Part shown: one piece after another, positions 16,881-26,844 of the stretch
Numbering within the stretch: position 1 is the stretch's first letter
Layout: each line of letters begins with the position of its first letter
Assembly: GCF_947501665.1 (NCBI RefSeq)
Contig: NZ_CANMWS010000003.1
Location: 124,001-188,000, forward strand
DNA from: an uncultured Shewanella sp.
GTDB lineage: Bacteria > Pseudomonadota > Gammaproteobacteria > Enterobacterales > Shewanellaceae
Direction: 5' to 3'
Length of the DNA: 64,000 nt
The notes under the pieces: generated by a model
What the model was told of the DNA's origin: nothing
Seen by the model: only the letters and a program-made list of their open reading frames with translations
Databases searched by the model: none
Position numbers and translations under genes: made by a program

Positions 16881-16975
16881 ATGCTTTTTTAATCAATTAC
16901 GACAAGTATTGTATTTGAATAAAAACTGCCACTATTAATAGTGCGGCCAGTACTTTTTCCAAAGCGATAGTGTGA

Positions 16976-17085
16976 GTGGGTGTTCAAGCAGTTTAATGAG
17001 TCAGACCCCTCGTTCACGCGCTTAGATAGCCGTGATGCAGAAAGCCTCACCAAAGATCAACAGCCCCTAGACACTCGCTGTGCAT
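16976..17085 (+). pseudogene. Short rhs core relic R2
   Basis: About 110 bp translating to FKQFNESDPSFTRLDSRDAE in one frame, homologous to the NQFNEKDTPLTRLDSRDED region of the PAAR-rhs gene. It is cut off before the tip. The rest of 16881-17185 shows nothing else recognisable. It marks a lost toxin cassette. Confidence 0.7.
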
Positions 17086-17185
17086 TTGCTTTTTATTCAA
17101 TAGCTTCTATAGGTTATTTAGAGGCTGAGTAACCTATTTTATTCAGTCGTTAGCAGCTCGCCTAGCTCATCATGAAAGGAACTTC

Positions 17186-18406
17186 ATGAATAAGTCACTG
17201 TTTGTTTTATATTTGGTTATTTTTCTTGATGCGGCAGGGATGGGCATGTTTTTCCCCATTGTGAATAATTTAATTAATAACCCAGCACAAGATTTTTTAC
17301 CTACCGGAACCCCTTTAAGTCAGCGGAACCTCTACTATGGTGTGATGGTGGGGTTGTTTTTCTTATTTTGGTTTTTAGGGGCGCCATTTTTATCTCGACT
17401 GTCTGATGCCATTGGCCGAAAGCGGGCATTGCTGATTTGCCTCGTCGGTATGTTTATCGGTTATGGTTTGACTTTGCTTGCCATTGTGATTAAAAGCTTT
17501 TGGGTGCTGTTATTGGGGCGTATGGTCGCGGGTATCACATCGGGCAATCAAGCGGTGTCGCAAGCGGCTATCGTGGATATGAGTAATGAGCACAATAAAG
17601 CACGATATTTAGGTTATACGGTGTCTGCGTTTGCATTGGGGATGATTTTAGGTCCAGCCATTGGCGGCATTTTTTCAGATCGTTTGTTGTCGCCCGATTT
17701 TAATAACCGTTTACCTTTTGAGATTTTATTGGTGTTTATTGCATTGAATATTGTTCTGCTTATATGGTGGTTTAATGAGCAGCAAACCCGCCGTGAGAAT
17801 TATCGATTTCATTTAACGGATTTTATTACCCAATTTTCAATTATTAAGCGTAATCGATTAGTGAGAAATTTATCCATTGCATTTTTTACCATGCAATTTG
17901 CTTATAATATTTTTTATATTTTCATTTCAACCTTACTCTTAAAGCTGTATCACTTTACGGTGCTTAATAACAGTATGGTGATGATTCTATATGGTATATC
18001 AGCGGCTTTTGGTGGCATGGTGCTAGTGCCCTTTATGCATAAACGCTTTGAATCTAAATTCATTATTCAGTTGGGCGTGTTGATTATGGCGTTGATGTGT
18101 TTGGTGCTAACTGTGTTTAATCAAGCATCATTGCCCTATGTTGTGGTGGTGATTTTTATGCTGGGTTTTTCGCTGGCCTATACCACTATGTTGAAATTTT
18201 TTTCCGATGCTGTCGATGAACAAAGTCAAGGCTGGGTGATGGGGATTACCGTCTCTTTATTTACCAGTGGCTGTGCCATCGTCTCTATTTTAGGGGGCGC
18301 ATTAATGGATATTTCTACTCGCGCTCCCATGATTTTAATGACCTTAGTTTATTTCTTGGCCTTAGTATTAATCGGTGTATTGCCGTTACAAAAATCATTA
18401 AAATAG
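17186..18406 (+). CDS. MFS transporter (TetA-like drug efflux family)
   Basis: 406 aa with about 12 membrane segments. Family signatures are FLDAAGMGMFFPIVN in the first segment, the loop 2-3 motif RLSDAIGRKRALL (D-x-x-G-R-K/R), and GMILGPAIGGIFSD (motif C, typical of antiporters). A good ribosome site (AAAGGAAC) precedes ATG 17186. It lies between the two T6SS effector operons without an obvious link; substrate unknown. Confidence 0.85.
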   Translation: MNKSLFVLYLVIFLDAAGMGMFFPIVNNLINNPAQDFLPTGTPLSQRNLYYGVMVGLFFLFWFLGAPFLSRLSDAIGRKRALLICLVGMFIGYGLTLLAIVIKSFWVLLLGRMVAGITSGNQAVSQAAIVDMSNEHNKARYLGYTVSAFALGMILGPAIGGIFSDRLLSPDFNNRLPFEILLVFIALNIVLLIWWFNEQQTRRENYRFHLTDFITQFSIIKRNRLVRNLSIAFFTMQFAYNIFYIFISTLLLKLYHFTVLNNSMVMILYGISAAFGGMVLVPFMHKRFESKFIIQLGVLIMALMCLVLTVFNQASLPYVVVVIFMLGFSLAYTTMLKFFSDAVDEQSQGWVMGITVSLFTSGCAIVSILGGALMDISTRAPMILMTLVYFLALVLIGVLPLQKSLK

Positions 18407-18441
18407 TCGGCTGTTTTTTGTGCTTACTATTTCAATAATCT

Positions 18442-18497
18442 GGGCAATTTATTGCTCGCTGGGCAATTTATTGCTCATCTCAGGCAACTTATTGCCC
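18442..18497 (+). promoter_or_regulatory. Triple palindrome, probable enhancer (UAS) for the second T6SS operon
   Basis: Three GGCAA(T/C)TTATTGC copies starting at 18442, 18461 and 18482, spaced 19 and 21 bp. They end 54 bp before the sigma-54 element at 18549, almost the same geometry as upstream of hcp (52 bp). Confidence 0.7.
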
Positions 18498-18548
18498 AGC
18501 CCTCCTATGTTTATTTTAACAAATCCATATAAATCATTTACATACCTA

Positions 18549-18565
18549 TTGGCATGTAAACTGCT
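18549..18565 (+). promoter_or_regulatory. Sigma-54 promoter of the DUF4123-rhs operon
   Basis: TTGGCATGTAAACTGCT has GG (18551-18552) and GC (18563-18564) separated by exactly 10 bases, as in the hcp promoter, with which it shares TTGGCATG. The transcript would begin near 18576, leaving a leader of about 180 nt. Confidence 0.75.
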
Positions 18566-18640
18566 TGTTAGTTTACCGTGTCTAATGCATTTTACTTGAG
18601 CTCGCATGGAGTATTTACGATCAAAGCCCATTACTTGGTG

Positions 18641-18679
18641 GTGATGCTAGCGCTTGATGATTGAGCGTGATGCTAGCGC
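18641..18679 (+). repeat. Direct repeat in the leader of the second T6SS operon
   Basis: GTGATGCTAGCGC occurs at 18641-18653 and 18667-18679, 26 bp apart, inside the predicted 5' leader. It may be a simple duplication or a regulatory site. Confidence 0.45.
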
Positions 18680-18757
18680 ACTGGGGCAAACTAGGTGATA
18701 AGACCGATTGGCATACAGTGAGCAATAAAGTGAACAAAAAAAGGATGTAGTTTCAAT

Positions 18758-19828
18758 ATGGATACGATAAACAACCCCTTATTGATAGTAGTAAATCATG
18801 ATGATAAGGATTGGCTTGAGCGAGTACAGCAAGGTGGCTGCTTTATTTTAGCGGAAACCATCATCAATGAATGGATCCCGAGTATTGCCGATGAATTAAT
18901 GTCTAATCGCGGTGAAGTGGGCCGTTTGTACTGGGGAGAAGCGGGTCGTATTCATGGTTCGATTTCACCCTATTTGTTACCTGTGACGCTGGATAATTGG
19001 CCGCAAATCAAACAAGAGGTGTGCCATCAAGATGCCTGGGGAGTGGCCTTAGTGCTAGGTAGCCATATGCGAGCATTAACGCCTGCACAGCAGTTCACTG
19101 AGCTATTAACCCATTTACGTCAATGGACGCTAGTTAACACCCATGAGGGTCAGCAAATATTGCGATTATCTGATTGGCAGGTGTTGTCGACTTTGTTGCA
19201 GGCGAGCAATGGGCAAGAATTGTCGGCATTATTGGGTCCGCTGGATGAAATCATGTACAGAGACCATGAAGGGGAGAGCCAAGGTGAGGAGCATAGCCTC
19301 AATGATGATAATAACAACAGGGCAGCTTTAAATGAAGGGGCGGCTCTGAGTGATAATACAAGCTTAAATCAGCGCGCTGACCCAAACCCAAGCCTAGATC
19401 CAAGCCAAGAATCAGATCCAGACAAGTCAAATGAATGGCAAACACTCAAGCTTGTGACCAAACAGCCTGTTGAGAGTGATGCAAGTTTCCCGAGAACTTT
19501 GAGCCAATCTCAGCAGCTTGCACTCGCGCAAATGAGCAAGCTTGAGCAATATAAAGATTATCGAGAACACTTGCATCAACATCATATTGCTACGCAGGAG
19601 TGGAATGATAAGCAAATGTCGAGTTTTATTGAAAAACAACTCGATATTGCCACTCAGCATGACTTTAATAACCCACAAGATAAAGTGCGTTTTTTAAGCT
19701 TGTCTGTGGTATTTGGCCAAGACGTTGTTGAACAGCCTTGGGCGAAGTCGGTGCTCACACACAATAAGCAACAAGGCGCTGTGGGTAAAATGGATCAATT
19801 ACATGAAGCGGCCATGGCGCAGCTATAG
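18758..19828 (+). CDS. DUF4123 T6SS effector adaptor/chaperone
   Basis: 356 aa. Residues about 8-135 carry the DUF4123 pattern (LLIVVNHDDKDWLERVQ..., GRIHGSISPYLLPV, WGVALVLGSHMRALTPAQQF). Proteins of this family load non-PAAR or PAAR effectors onto a cognate VgrG. The middle (residues ~170-230) is a low-complexity N/D/S-rich linker, followed by a charged helical C-terminus. It sits directly upstream of an Rhs effector that lacks PAAR, so it is the likely loader. ATG 18758 follows AAAAAAAGGATG at a slightly long spacing. Confidence 0.85.
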   Translation: MDTINNPLLIVVNHDDKDWLERVQQGGCFILAETIINEWIPSIADELMSNRGEVGRLYWGEAGRIHGSISPYLLPVTLDNWPQIKQEVCHQDAWGVALVLGSHMRALTPAQQFTELLTHLRQWTLVNTHEGQQILRLSDWQVLSTLLQASNGQELSALLGPLDEIMYRDHEGESQGEEHSLNDDNNNRAALNEGAALSDNTSLNQRADPNPSLDPSQESDPDKSNEWQTLKLVTKQPVESDASFPRTLSQSQQLALAQMSKLEQYKDYREHLHQHHIATQEWNDKQMSSFIEKQLDIATQHDFNNPQDKVRFLSLSVVFGQDVVEQPWAKSVLTHNKQQGAVGKMDQLHEAAMAQL

Positions 19829-19944
19829 CAAAGGGGAAACCCCAACGAATACTCAAGGCCAATAAAGACAGCTCAATGGAGCAATGTGATAACGCTTATT
19901 GAATGCGCTGCTAAGCCAGTTAAGTAGAAAGGAAACGCGTCATA

Positions 19945-22900
19945 ATGGACAATAATAATCAAAGCAATACCGCAAACAATAGCCAAAATAAAAAAGCTGA
20001 ACTGATCTCTAGCTCAGAAGCGGCAAAGAAAAATTTCAGTACCAATAATACCTTATCTGGCGGTTGCACTGAGTGTGGCTGCAGTGCGCTGATTTATTAT
20101 CATTATGACGATGGCAAGCCTGTGCCGAATGCCCCCTTTGAACTCACCGACAGTAATAATACTAAGGTGACAGGAAAAACGGATGATAAGGGCCTGTGCC
20201 TCATTGAAGACATGGGTTGCGGCAGCTTTGATTTATTGCTTGAAGAGGGGAGTGACGAGTTTAAGGCCCCCGAGACTGAAATCAATAATCCAGTATTGCA
20301 AAGTAACCCTGAAAATGCGGTGTTGGCGGGAGAGTATTTTAGCTTATTCGTTATTCTACAAAATAAAGGTTATATCGTTTACGATGCCGATGACAGTAAT
20401 AATAACAAGGTCGATGTGGATGACACTAGCCTATTTTTAAATATTCCCGATGAATACGAGCCCGCTTATGAACGTTTTTGGGAGCTCAATGAACAGATTA
20501 ACGACGGCAGTTTAGCCTTAAGGCAATCGGTTAATAAAATTCATACCAGCTTGCCCGCCGAAGTGAGCAGTGATGCTAACGATAATTCGGCTATTTTACT
20601 GTTTTGTGAAATCGCGCTCGGGTTTGTGCCTGTAGTGGGTCAAGCCATGGATTTATATGATGTGGGTCAGTGGGGATGGACGACTTACAGCGAAGAGGCT
20701 AGCCGTAGCGATCCTCTGCATTGGGCCATGGGCACCTTAGCCATTATCGGCTTTGTGCCCGGCCTCGGTGACGCCCTTAAAAAGACGGGTAAAACCATTA
20801 TTAATGCTCTGCAAAAGAGCGACAATAAAGCCATTCAAAAGGGCATTAAAGCGCTGCGGGCGTTATCGAACGGCAATCTGGTTAAGTTTTTAACCGGCTT
20901 TGCCAGCAAAATCAAAGAGTATGGTCAAAAAGCGCTGGACTTACTCAATCAAATCATTGCTGGCTTAAAAAAAGCCCTCAATAACGCCGCCAAGAGTAAC
21001 TGGATTGTCAGACTGTTAAAAGATGGCTTTGATGGCATGATAAAAGCCATGGAAGGTTTGTCGAAAAAAGTCGATGAAATGCTCGATTGGATAGCGAATA
21101 AGGTCGATGAATTTATCGAGAAAATCTTTACTAAACTCAGCGGTACGCCAAGGCCTAAAGGCACCAAAGATCCGTTAGCGCCTGTCAATGCCGGTAAAGC
21201 GGACGTCAATAAAAACACCACGGAGGTGGTGCAGAAAAAAGATAAAGTCCAAGAGCATAATAATACTGCTAAGACAGATAAAGCGGAAAAGTGTAAGGGG
21301 GATCCTGTGGATATGGCCACGGGCAATGCGGTGGAGTGGCGCACCGATTTTACCCTGCAAGGCCTAGTGCCACTTATTCATAAACGTTTTTATCATTCAG
21401 GTAACGATAAAATCCCCGGTTTATTAGGCCGCACTTGGCGCAGTAATTGGGACATGACGTTAACCCTTTTTGATGGCATGGTGGTGTTTACCGACGATAA
21501 AGGCGGTGAGGCCCATTATGTTTTGCCCGATGAGGGCGGCTTTGAGCGAGCACCCCATATGCCCAAGTGGCGCCTTGAGCGATTAAAAGGGCGCTTATAC
21601 ATGCGCCATCTCGACGGCACGGTTTATGGCTTTAATCACGCGGGCTTTAATCCTCTTGTTGTTGATGAGAGTGCCGACAAGAGTGATGATCAAAGTGTTG
21701 ATAGCAGTGTCGATAGCAGTGATGCTAAAAGCGAGGACCATCACGGGGCGACCAGAGGTAAAAACACCCTGTTACTCACGGACATAAGCGACGCCAATGG
21801 CAATGGATTGCAGTTTATTTATGAGCGCACAAAACTCAAGTGGATCCACTTAGACGCTAATCTCAGTGCTAATTCCAGTGCTAATTCCAGTGATAGTCAG
21901 CAAGGCATTAAGGTTGAGTTACATAAAGGCCGTATCGAGGCGTTGACCTTATGTGACGCTAACAAAAATCCCCTTAAAACATTGGCAAGGTTTAGCTATA
22001 ACCGCGCAGGGCAATTAGTTAAGGTCAGAGGGGATGCGGGTAAGAATTTTGATTATGAGTACGATCACCAAGACAATTTATTGCGTTGGTCAGACTTAGA
22101 CAAAACCTGGATTGAACACACTTATGATGAGCAAGGCCGCACTCTAAGTACCCGAGGCAGTGATGGCCGCTGGCAAGATCAAACCCGTTATGACGATGCC
22201 AATAAGGTCATTTTCTATAAGAGCCCTCTAAAAGGCATTGAGTGCTTTTACCGCGATGAGCGTAACAATATTGTCAAACACATCGATGCCAATGGTTATG
22301 TTACCTTATCAAAATGGCAAGACAATCAGCTGGTGAGTGAAACCAATGCCCTAGGTGAGACCACTCAGTACGCTTATGATGACTGGGGACAAGTCACTAA
22401 GGTCATCGCCCCCGATGGCAGTGAGCAGGAGTACACTTACAATGACGCTGGCTTATTGACTAGCGTCATCAATCCCTTAGGGGCGGTTTGGCAATATGAT
22501 TATGACACACAAGGCAATTTACTTAAGGCGCAGGATCCTTTAGGAGCGGCTTGGCATTATGAGTACAATGTAAAAGGTCAGCTCATCTCACGTACCAGTC
22601 CCGATGGTCTTTCAACGGCGTTCAGTTACACTGCCCAAGGCCAAATCGAGTCTATATTACCGCCATTAGGCCATAAAATTGGCTTTCATTACGACACCTT
22701 AGGTCGCTTAACCGAGCGCCGCACCATTGTTAAAGCTGAAGCGCCTTCAGCTTCTCTTCCTTTTGACAGTAATAGTCAAGGAAACCAGACTCTAGTCAGG
22801 CGTTGGCAATATCAAAATACTTCACCCACACCGGAAAAAGTGATTTTCGAAGATGGCACTGAGCAGCGCTTTGAATACGATATTGAAGGTAATCTCACCA

Positions 22901-25338
22901 AAGTTATCGATCCTCTTGGGCAAATATACGGTTATGAATACGGCGCCTTTGATATGTTAAAGGTGAGTACCGATCCTTTAGGGCATCGCACTGTGTACAT
23001 GTACAACGGCGATGGGCAATTCTCGGGGGTTATTAATAGCCAAAAAGATCAATGGCGTTATCGCTACAACGAAGCGGGGCAAATTGTAGAGGAGCGCCAC
23101 TTTGATGGCCGCAAAACGCAATTTGCCTACGATGAGCTGGGCCGCGTGGCGAAGCGTACCACGCCTGATGGGGCGCAGCTGCGATTTTATTACGATAATG
23201 TCGGCCGCCTCATTCAAAAGCAAGCTTTTGCCTTGGCAAAACCGCTAAACGATAAACAATTGTCCGCCAAACAGCCTACCGCTGGATCTAATGGCCAAGA
23301 AACAGTTGAAAAACCTAGATATATTGTCGCTTCAAATACCTATTTTGAATACGACGCCGCCTCTCAGCTTATCAAGGCCACAGTGGATGACAGCCGCCGT
23401 AAAGCGGTATCGACGCTTGATGGTGGCTCTGCCAATAAGGTGGTGGTGGAATATGAATATGATTTAAGTGGTCGCCGCATTATGGAGACCATTAACGGCC
23501 AAACCCTTAACAGTGAATACGATGCCGCAGGTGAGCGTGTTGCTATCAACAGCCTTGAGCGGCCCTTAGCAACAGCCAGCCCCTACCAAGTGCAGTTCGA
23601 TTATCAGCAAGGGTTATTAAATGGCGTTCAAATTAGCGAACACCAAGCCCTGCAATTTGCCCGCAACAGCCAAGGTTTAGAGACGTTTCGCTCCAATGGT
23701 CAAGGCTTTGATTTAGCCCAAGAGTGGAGCCTAGGCGGCGATTTACTCAGCCAGCAACTCATAGGTTATCAGCATACGCCCAATGCAAATGACACCTTAA
23801 GTCGCGGTGCTGATTTAAAAGGGCCCATTAAGCCCGATTCTTTTCAAGCGTTGCAGCGCAGCTATCAGTACGATGCGCTGGCGCGCATTACCGAAATCGA
23901 TGAATCTCATTGGGGTCGAAGTCAGTTTAAGCATAACGCCAATGGCCAAATCACGCATCAAAAGCAAGAAAAATCTTGGATAGACGCAAAAGCCAGCATC
24001 AAGCAGTTTGATTACGACGAAGTGCAAAATCTGGTTGCTGTGAATGTGCTTGGCTCCGGGACTAATGCTAATCACAATGGCAATAACAAAGTCGTTGATT
24101 TCGCCGCTAAGCGCCTTGAAAAACAGCTTAAGTACCAACAAGGCGGCCGCGTCGAGCGCATAGGCGAGCACACATACCATTATGATGTCTGCGGCCGCGT
24201 GTTTGAGAAAGTCACCCATAAAAAAGGCTTTCGGCCCCAAGTCACAAAATTTGAATGGGACGAAGAAGACAGGCTCATTCGAGCGATTGTTCCAAATGGC
24301 GACACTTGGTTCTATCAGTACGATGCCTTTGGTCGAAGAATCAGCAAGATTAAACAGCAGAGCCGAGAAGCTGGCAATAAACGAGCTAATCAACCTGAGA
24401 AAATCCAGTATCTCTGGGACGGCGATAACCTTATCGAACAACAGCGCCGTTATGCAGACGGCACGCTGTACGATACCACGCAGTGGACCTATGAACCCGA
24501 TTCGTTCAGGCCGCTCGCTCAGAGGGTCATAAAGGAGACTCACAATTCTCAGGCTGAGCTAGCGCCGCAGCTGCACTACATTATCAACGACCATGCTGGA
24601 TCGCCACGGGAATTATGCTCTGAAGAAGGTCATGTCGAGTGGCGGGGCAAGCAGCAGCTGTGGGGAGGCTTTGATAGTATTAGTAATAGCCGCTTGCCTG
24701 AAAGGCAATATCTGGAGGAGGCAGCTAATGATCCCGTCAGTTGCGACATAAGGTATCAAGGGCAAGTCTATGATAACGAGACAGGATTGTACTATAATCG
24801 CCATCGCTATTATGATCCGGATTCATGCCAGTATTTAACCCCCGATCCTATTGGCATCGCGGGTGGATTAAGGCCTAGTTCCTATGTTCACAACCCCATG
24901 GAGTGGGTGGATCCGCTGGGATTGGCAAAATGTACAGCAAGTCGTAAGCCTGGTGGTACAGGTGCTAACTACGATCAAGTTAATGGTCAAGGATTATATG
25001 TTTTACGAGATCCTATGACAAATGACATAAAATATGTTGGTAGAGGGGATGCTCCAGCAAGGGCTGTTGCACATTCAGCTTCAGATGATAAGGGACATTT
25101 AGTACAAGAAATAATTCATAATAATAATTTAACTAAAGCTGAAGCTAAGCATTTAGAACAACGGTTGCTAGATAAATTAGGAGGAGCTAAGTCAACAGAC
25201 CCTGACACAGAAATGTTAAACAAAATTAGATCTTATAGTCCTTCCAATCCTAATGCTCCTAAATATACAATAGCTGGGGAGTCTGAGTCACATGCAAATT
25301 TAATTTTCTCAGAGACAACAACAAAACTTGGAATTTAA
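19945..25338 (+). CDS. Rhs effector without PAAR, GIY-YIG nuclease tip
   Basis: 1797 aa. The N-terminus has no PAAR; residues 40-110 form a cysteine-rich beta domain (GGCTECGCSALIYYHYDDGKPVPNAPFELTD) like a carboxypeptidase-regulatory/transthyretin fold. Residues ~215-290 hold two hydrophobic segments (ALGFVPVVGQAMDLYD, LAIIGFVPGLGDAL), perhaps for membrane passage. A helical stretch and the Rhs shell from DPVDMATGN follow. Cleavage motif DPLGL is at 1656-1660. The 137-residue tip has GLY (1683-1685), YVGR (1697-1700) and Glu1738 in LEQRLL, the GIY-YIG nuclease pattern, so DNA is the probable target. The Imm26-like gene follows. Confidence 0.88.
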   Translation: MDNNNQSNTANNSQNKKAELISSSEAAKKNFSTNNTLSGGCTECGCSALIYYHYDDGKPVPNAPFELTDSNNTKVTGKTDDKGLCLIEDMGCGSFDLLLEEGSDEFKAPETEINNPVLQSNPENAVLAGEYFSLFVILQNKGYIVYDADDSNNNKVDVDDTSLFLNIPDEYEPAYERFWELNEQINDGSLALRQSVNKIHTSLPAEVSSDANDNSAILLFCEIALGFVPVVGQAMDLYDVGQWGWTTYSEEASRSDPLHWAMGTLAIIGFVPGLGDALKKTGKTIINALQKSDNKAIQKGIKALRALSNGNLVKFLTGFASKIKEYGQKALDLLNQIIAGLKKALNNAAKSNWIVRLLKDGFDGMIKAMEGLSKKVDEMLDWIANKVDEFIEKIFTKLSGTPRPKGTKDPLAPVNAGKADVNKNTTEVVQKKDKVQEHNNTAKTDKAEKCKGDPVDMATGNAVEWRTDFTLQGLVPLIHKRFYHSGNDKIPGLLGRTWRSNWDMTLTLFDGMVVFTDDKGGEAHYVLPDEGGFERAPHMPKWRLERLKGRLYMRHLDGTVYGFNHAGFNPLVVDESADKSDDQSVDSSVDSSDAKSEDHHGATRGKNTLLLTDISDANGNGLQFIYERTKLKWIHLDANLSANSSANSSDSQQGIKVELHKGRIEALTLCDANKNPLKTLARFSYNRAGQLVKVRGDAGKNFDYEYDHQDNLLRWSDLDKTWIEHTYDEQGRTLSTRGSDGRWQDQTRYDDANKVIFYKSPLKGIECFYRDERNNIVKHIDANGYVTLSKWQDNQLVSETNALGETTQYAYDDWGQVTKVIAPDGSEQEYTYNDAGLLTSVINPLGAVWQYDYDTQGNLLKAQDPLGAAWHYEYNVKGQLISRTSPDGLSTAFSYTAQGQIESILPPLGHKIGFHYDTLGRLTERRTIVKAEAPSASLPFDSNSQGNQTLVRRWQYQNTSPTPEKVIFEDGTEQRFEYDIEGNLTKVIDPLGQIYGYEYGAFDMLKVSTDPLGHRTVYMYNGDGQFSGVINSQKDQWRYRYNEAGQIVEERHFDGRKTQFAYDELGRVAKRTTPDGAQLRFYYDNVGRLIQKQAFALAKPLNDKQLSAKQPTAGSNGQETVEKPRYIVASNTYFEYDAASQLIKATVDDSRRKAVSTLDGGSANKVVVEYEYDLSGRRIMETINGQTLNSEYDAAGERVAINSLERPLATASPYQVQFDYQQGLLNGVQISEHQALQFARNSQGLETFRSNGQGFDLAQEWSLGGDLLSQQLIGYQHTPNANDTLSRGADLKGPIKPDSFQALQRSYQYDALARITEIDESHWGRSQFKHNANGQITHQKQEKSWIDAKASIKQFDYDEVQNLVAVNVLGSGTNANHNGNNKVVDFAAKRLEKQLKYQQGGRVERIGEHTYHYDVCGRVFEKVTHKKGFRPQVTKFEWDEEDRLIRAIVPNGDTWFYQYDAFGRRISKIKQQSREAGNKRANQPEKIQYLWDGDNLIEQQRRYADGTLYDTTQWTYEPDSFRPLAQRVIKETHNSQAELAPQLHYIINDHAGSPRELCSEEGHVEWRGKQQLWGGFDSISNSRLPERQYLEEAANDPVSCDIRYQGQVYDNETGLYYNRHRYYDPDSCQYLTPDPIGIAGGLRPSSYVHNPMEWVDPLGLAKCTASRKPGGTGANYDQVNGQGLYVLRDPMTNDIKYVGRGDAPARAVAHSASDDKGHLVQEIIHNNNLTKAEAKHLEQRLLDKLGGAKSTDPDTEMLNKIRSYSPSNPNAPKYTIAGESESHANLIFSETTTKLGI

Positions 25339-25362
25339 AGCTCTTTAAGCTAGGAATCGTTT

Positions 25363-25797
25363 ATGAAAGTAGAATTAGGTGATTTAATAGTAATACCTTT
25401 AGCAGGGAAAAATGCATTGGCTCATATTGTTTGGATTTCATCACAAATGAAAAATGTTTTTGGTTTTTGTGTATTTAATGAATTATATATAGAAGATTCC
25501 TTTGACATTAAGAAAGTTAAGGTTGGTGAGTATTTGAAGGTAAAGATGTTTTCAGGTGAAGTTTCTGTATTATATGGGGATATAAGGAATGTTAAGAAGA
25601 GTGTTTGGCCTAAAATAGCACATTTAGATCTTCAAGATTCTTATAAAGAAATGATAATACACAATATTGGTGGTAATCTTTATGAAGGAGATGTTCTCTT
25701 AAGAACATTATCTCCATCAGAATACCTTTTATTTCCGAAAGTATTAAGTGCTGGGAATAAAGCTGTTGAGAATATTTTAATCCAATCTTTTCAGTAA
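25363..25797 (+). CDS. Immunity protein for the GIY-YIG Rhs toxin (Imm26-like)
   Basis: 144 aa starting MKVELGDLIVIPLAGKNALAHIVWIS, which resembles the opening of Imm26-family immunity proteins (small beta-rich soluble proteins). It begins 24 bp after the toxin, and the transcript ends at a strong terminator right behind it. Family call is tentative; the immunity role is strongly implied by position. Confidence 0.65.
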   Translation: MKVELGDLIVIPLAGKNALAHIVWISSQMKNVFGFCVFNELYIEDSFDIKKVKVGEYLKVKMFSGEVSVLYGDIRNVKKSVWPKIAHLDLQDSYKEMIIHNIGGNLYEGDVLLRTLSPSEYLLFPKVLSAGNKAVENILIQSFQ

Positions 25798-25810
25798 ATT
25801 ATGGGTAGTT

Positions 25811-25832
25811 AAAGGGCTTTTTTAGCCCTTTT
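25811..25832 (+). terminator. Terminator after the Rhs2 immunity gene
   Basis: AAAGGGCT/AGCCCTTT stem with a T5 loop and T tail, 13 bp behind the immunity stop. The same GGGC/GCCC stem recurs at the end of the next four displaced cassettes. Confidence 0.85.
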
Positions 25833-25847
25833 CATTTAAAAATACTT

Positions 25848-26155
25848 CAAGTTTACTCTGGTGTGAATAGCGATGACCTCATAGAGCAACAGCGTGGCTT
25901 TTTATTAAGGGTTTAGGCCGATGGCAGCTTGTTCGATACCACCCAGTGGCCAATGCCAAAGGCATGAGCTTTCATAAAGAGTGAGCCAGATAGTTTCCGT
26001 CCGTTAGCTCAACGGGTTATAAAACAAACCAATGAGAACCAAGCGGAGCTAGCGCCGCAGCTACATTACATCATCAATGATCATGCAGCTCTTTATTTAC
26101 TGCATGGCCTCGTGAACTTTGTACCGAGGAAGGCCTTTCTTTTATAAGGAGTTAA
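25848..26155 (+). pseudogene. Displaced rhs core end, remnant R3
   Basis: Homologous to 24415-24640 of the second rhs gene. Insertions absent from the intact gene occur at 25896-25916, 25950-25982, about 26089-26105 and 26135-26155. The first two bring in-frame stops (TAG, TGA). The last one supplies TAAGGAG-TTAA directly before ATG 26156. Confidence 0.75.
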
Positions 26156-26839
26156 ATGGCGCGGCCAGTGTTTTTTGAAAACTATGGGCTGATTATAAAG
26201 TATAAGCTTAATTCAGTATCAAACAGCCGTCTGCCCGAACGCCAATACCTCGAACAAGCCGCCAATGATCCGGTTTCGTGTGACCTACGCTACCAAGGTC
26301 AAGTGTATGATCAAGAAACTAATTTGTATTACAATAGGTTTAGGTATTTTGATCCGGATTCGTGTCAGTATTTAACCCCAGACCCCATAGGCATGGCTGG
26401 CGGATTAAGGCCCAGCTCATACGTACATAATCCCATGGAATGGGTAGATCCTTTGGGGCTGGCGGGTTGCTCCGATGATGCAAAAAAATTGAGAGCGAAT
26501 ATGGTCGAATCGGGTAAAATAGAACCAGAGTATAAAAACTCAGCACATCATATCGTGATGTCAAATTCAACTCATCCAGATGTAGTTGCAACGCGAAATC
26601 ATCTAGAAGCACACAATGTCGATATAAATGACTCAAATAATGGTGTATTCTTACCCACAAGCTCAGCTGTTAAAAATGATTATCAATTAAATGATGTATC
26701 TCATTCTAAAGTACATACTAATGTATATAAGAAAAATGTTAGGGATAGAATTACATCTAAAAATACAGCGCAAGATATTAAAAACGAATTAAATAATATA
26801 GCTAATGAATTAACTGCCGGTACATTTCCAATAAGGTGA
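26156..26839 (+). CDS. Displaced Rhs tip with AHH nuclease toxin
   Basis: 227 aa. Residues 1-25 are novel, residues ~26-102 match the Rhs core end ([16 protein letters not shown]...DPLGLAG), and the rest is an AHH-type HNH nuclease. The toxin motif is A130-H131-H132 followed by [17 protein letters not shown] and a distal HSKVHTNVY. These nucleases usually cut DNA or RNA in the target cell. Unlike the other displaced tips it has a ribosome site (AAGGAG, four bases before ATG), so it might be translated on its own, without the Rhs shell. The immunity gene overlaps its end. Confidence 0.8.
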   Translation: MARPVFFENYGLIIKYKLNSVSNSRLPERQYLEQAANDPVSCDLRYQGQVYDQETNLYYNRFRYFDPDSCQYLTPDPIGMAGGLRPSSYVHNPMEWVDPLGLAGCSDDAKKLRANMVESGKIEPEYKNSAHHIVMSNSTHPDVVATRNHLEAHNVDINDSNNGVFLPTSSAVKNDYQLNDVSHSKVHTNVYKKNVRDRITSKNTAQDIKNELNNIANELTAGTFPIR

Positions 26840-26844
26840 TACAT

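Noticed and set aside
19945..20300. PAAR domain at the start of rhs2
   Set aside because: The VSINGxPAAR-type repeats of rhs1 are missing; the segment looks like a beta-sandwich instead.
23815..24543. 242-codon open frame on the minus strand opposite rhs2
   Set aside because: It is antisense to well-conserved Rhs codons, has no ribosome site, and similar antisense frames appear opposite rhs1 at the matching place. A codon-usage shadow.
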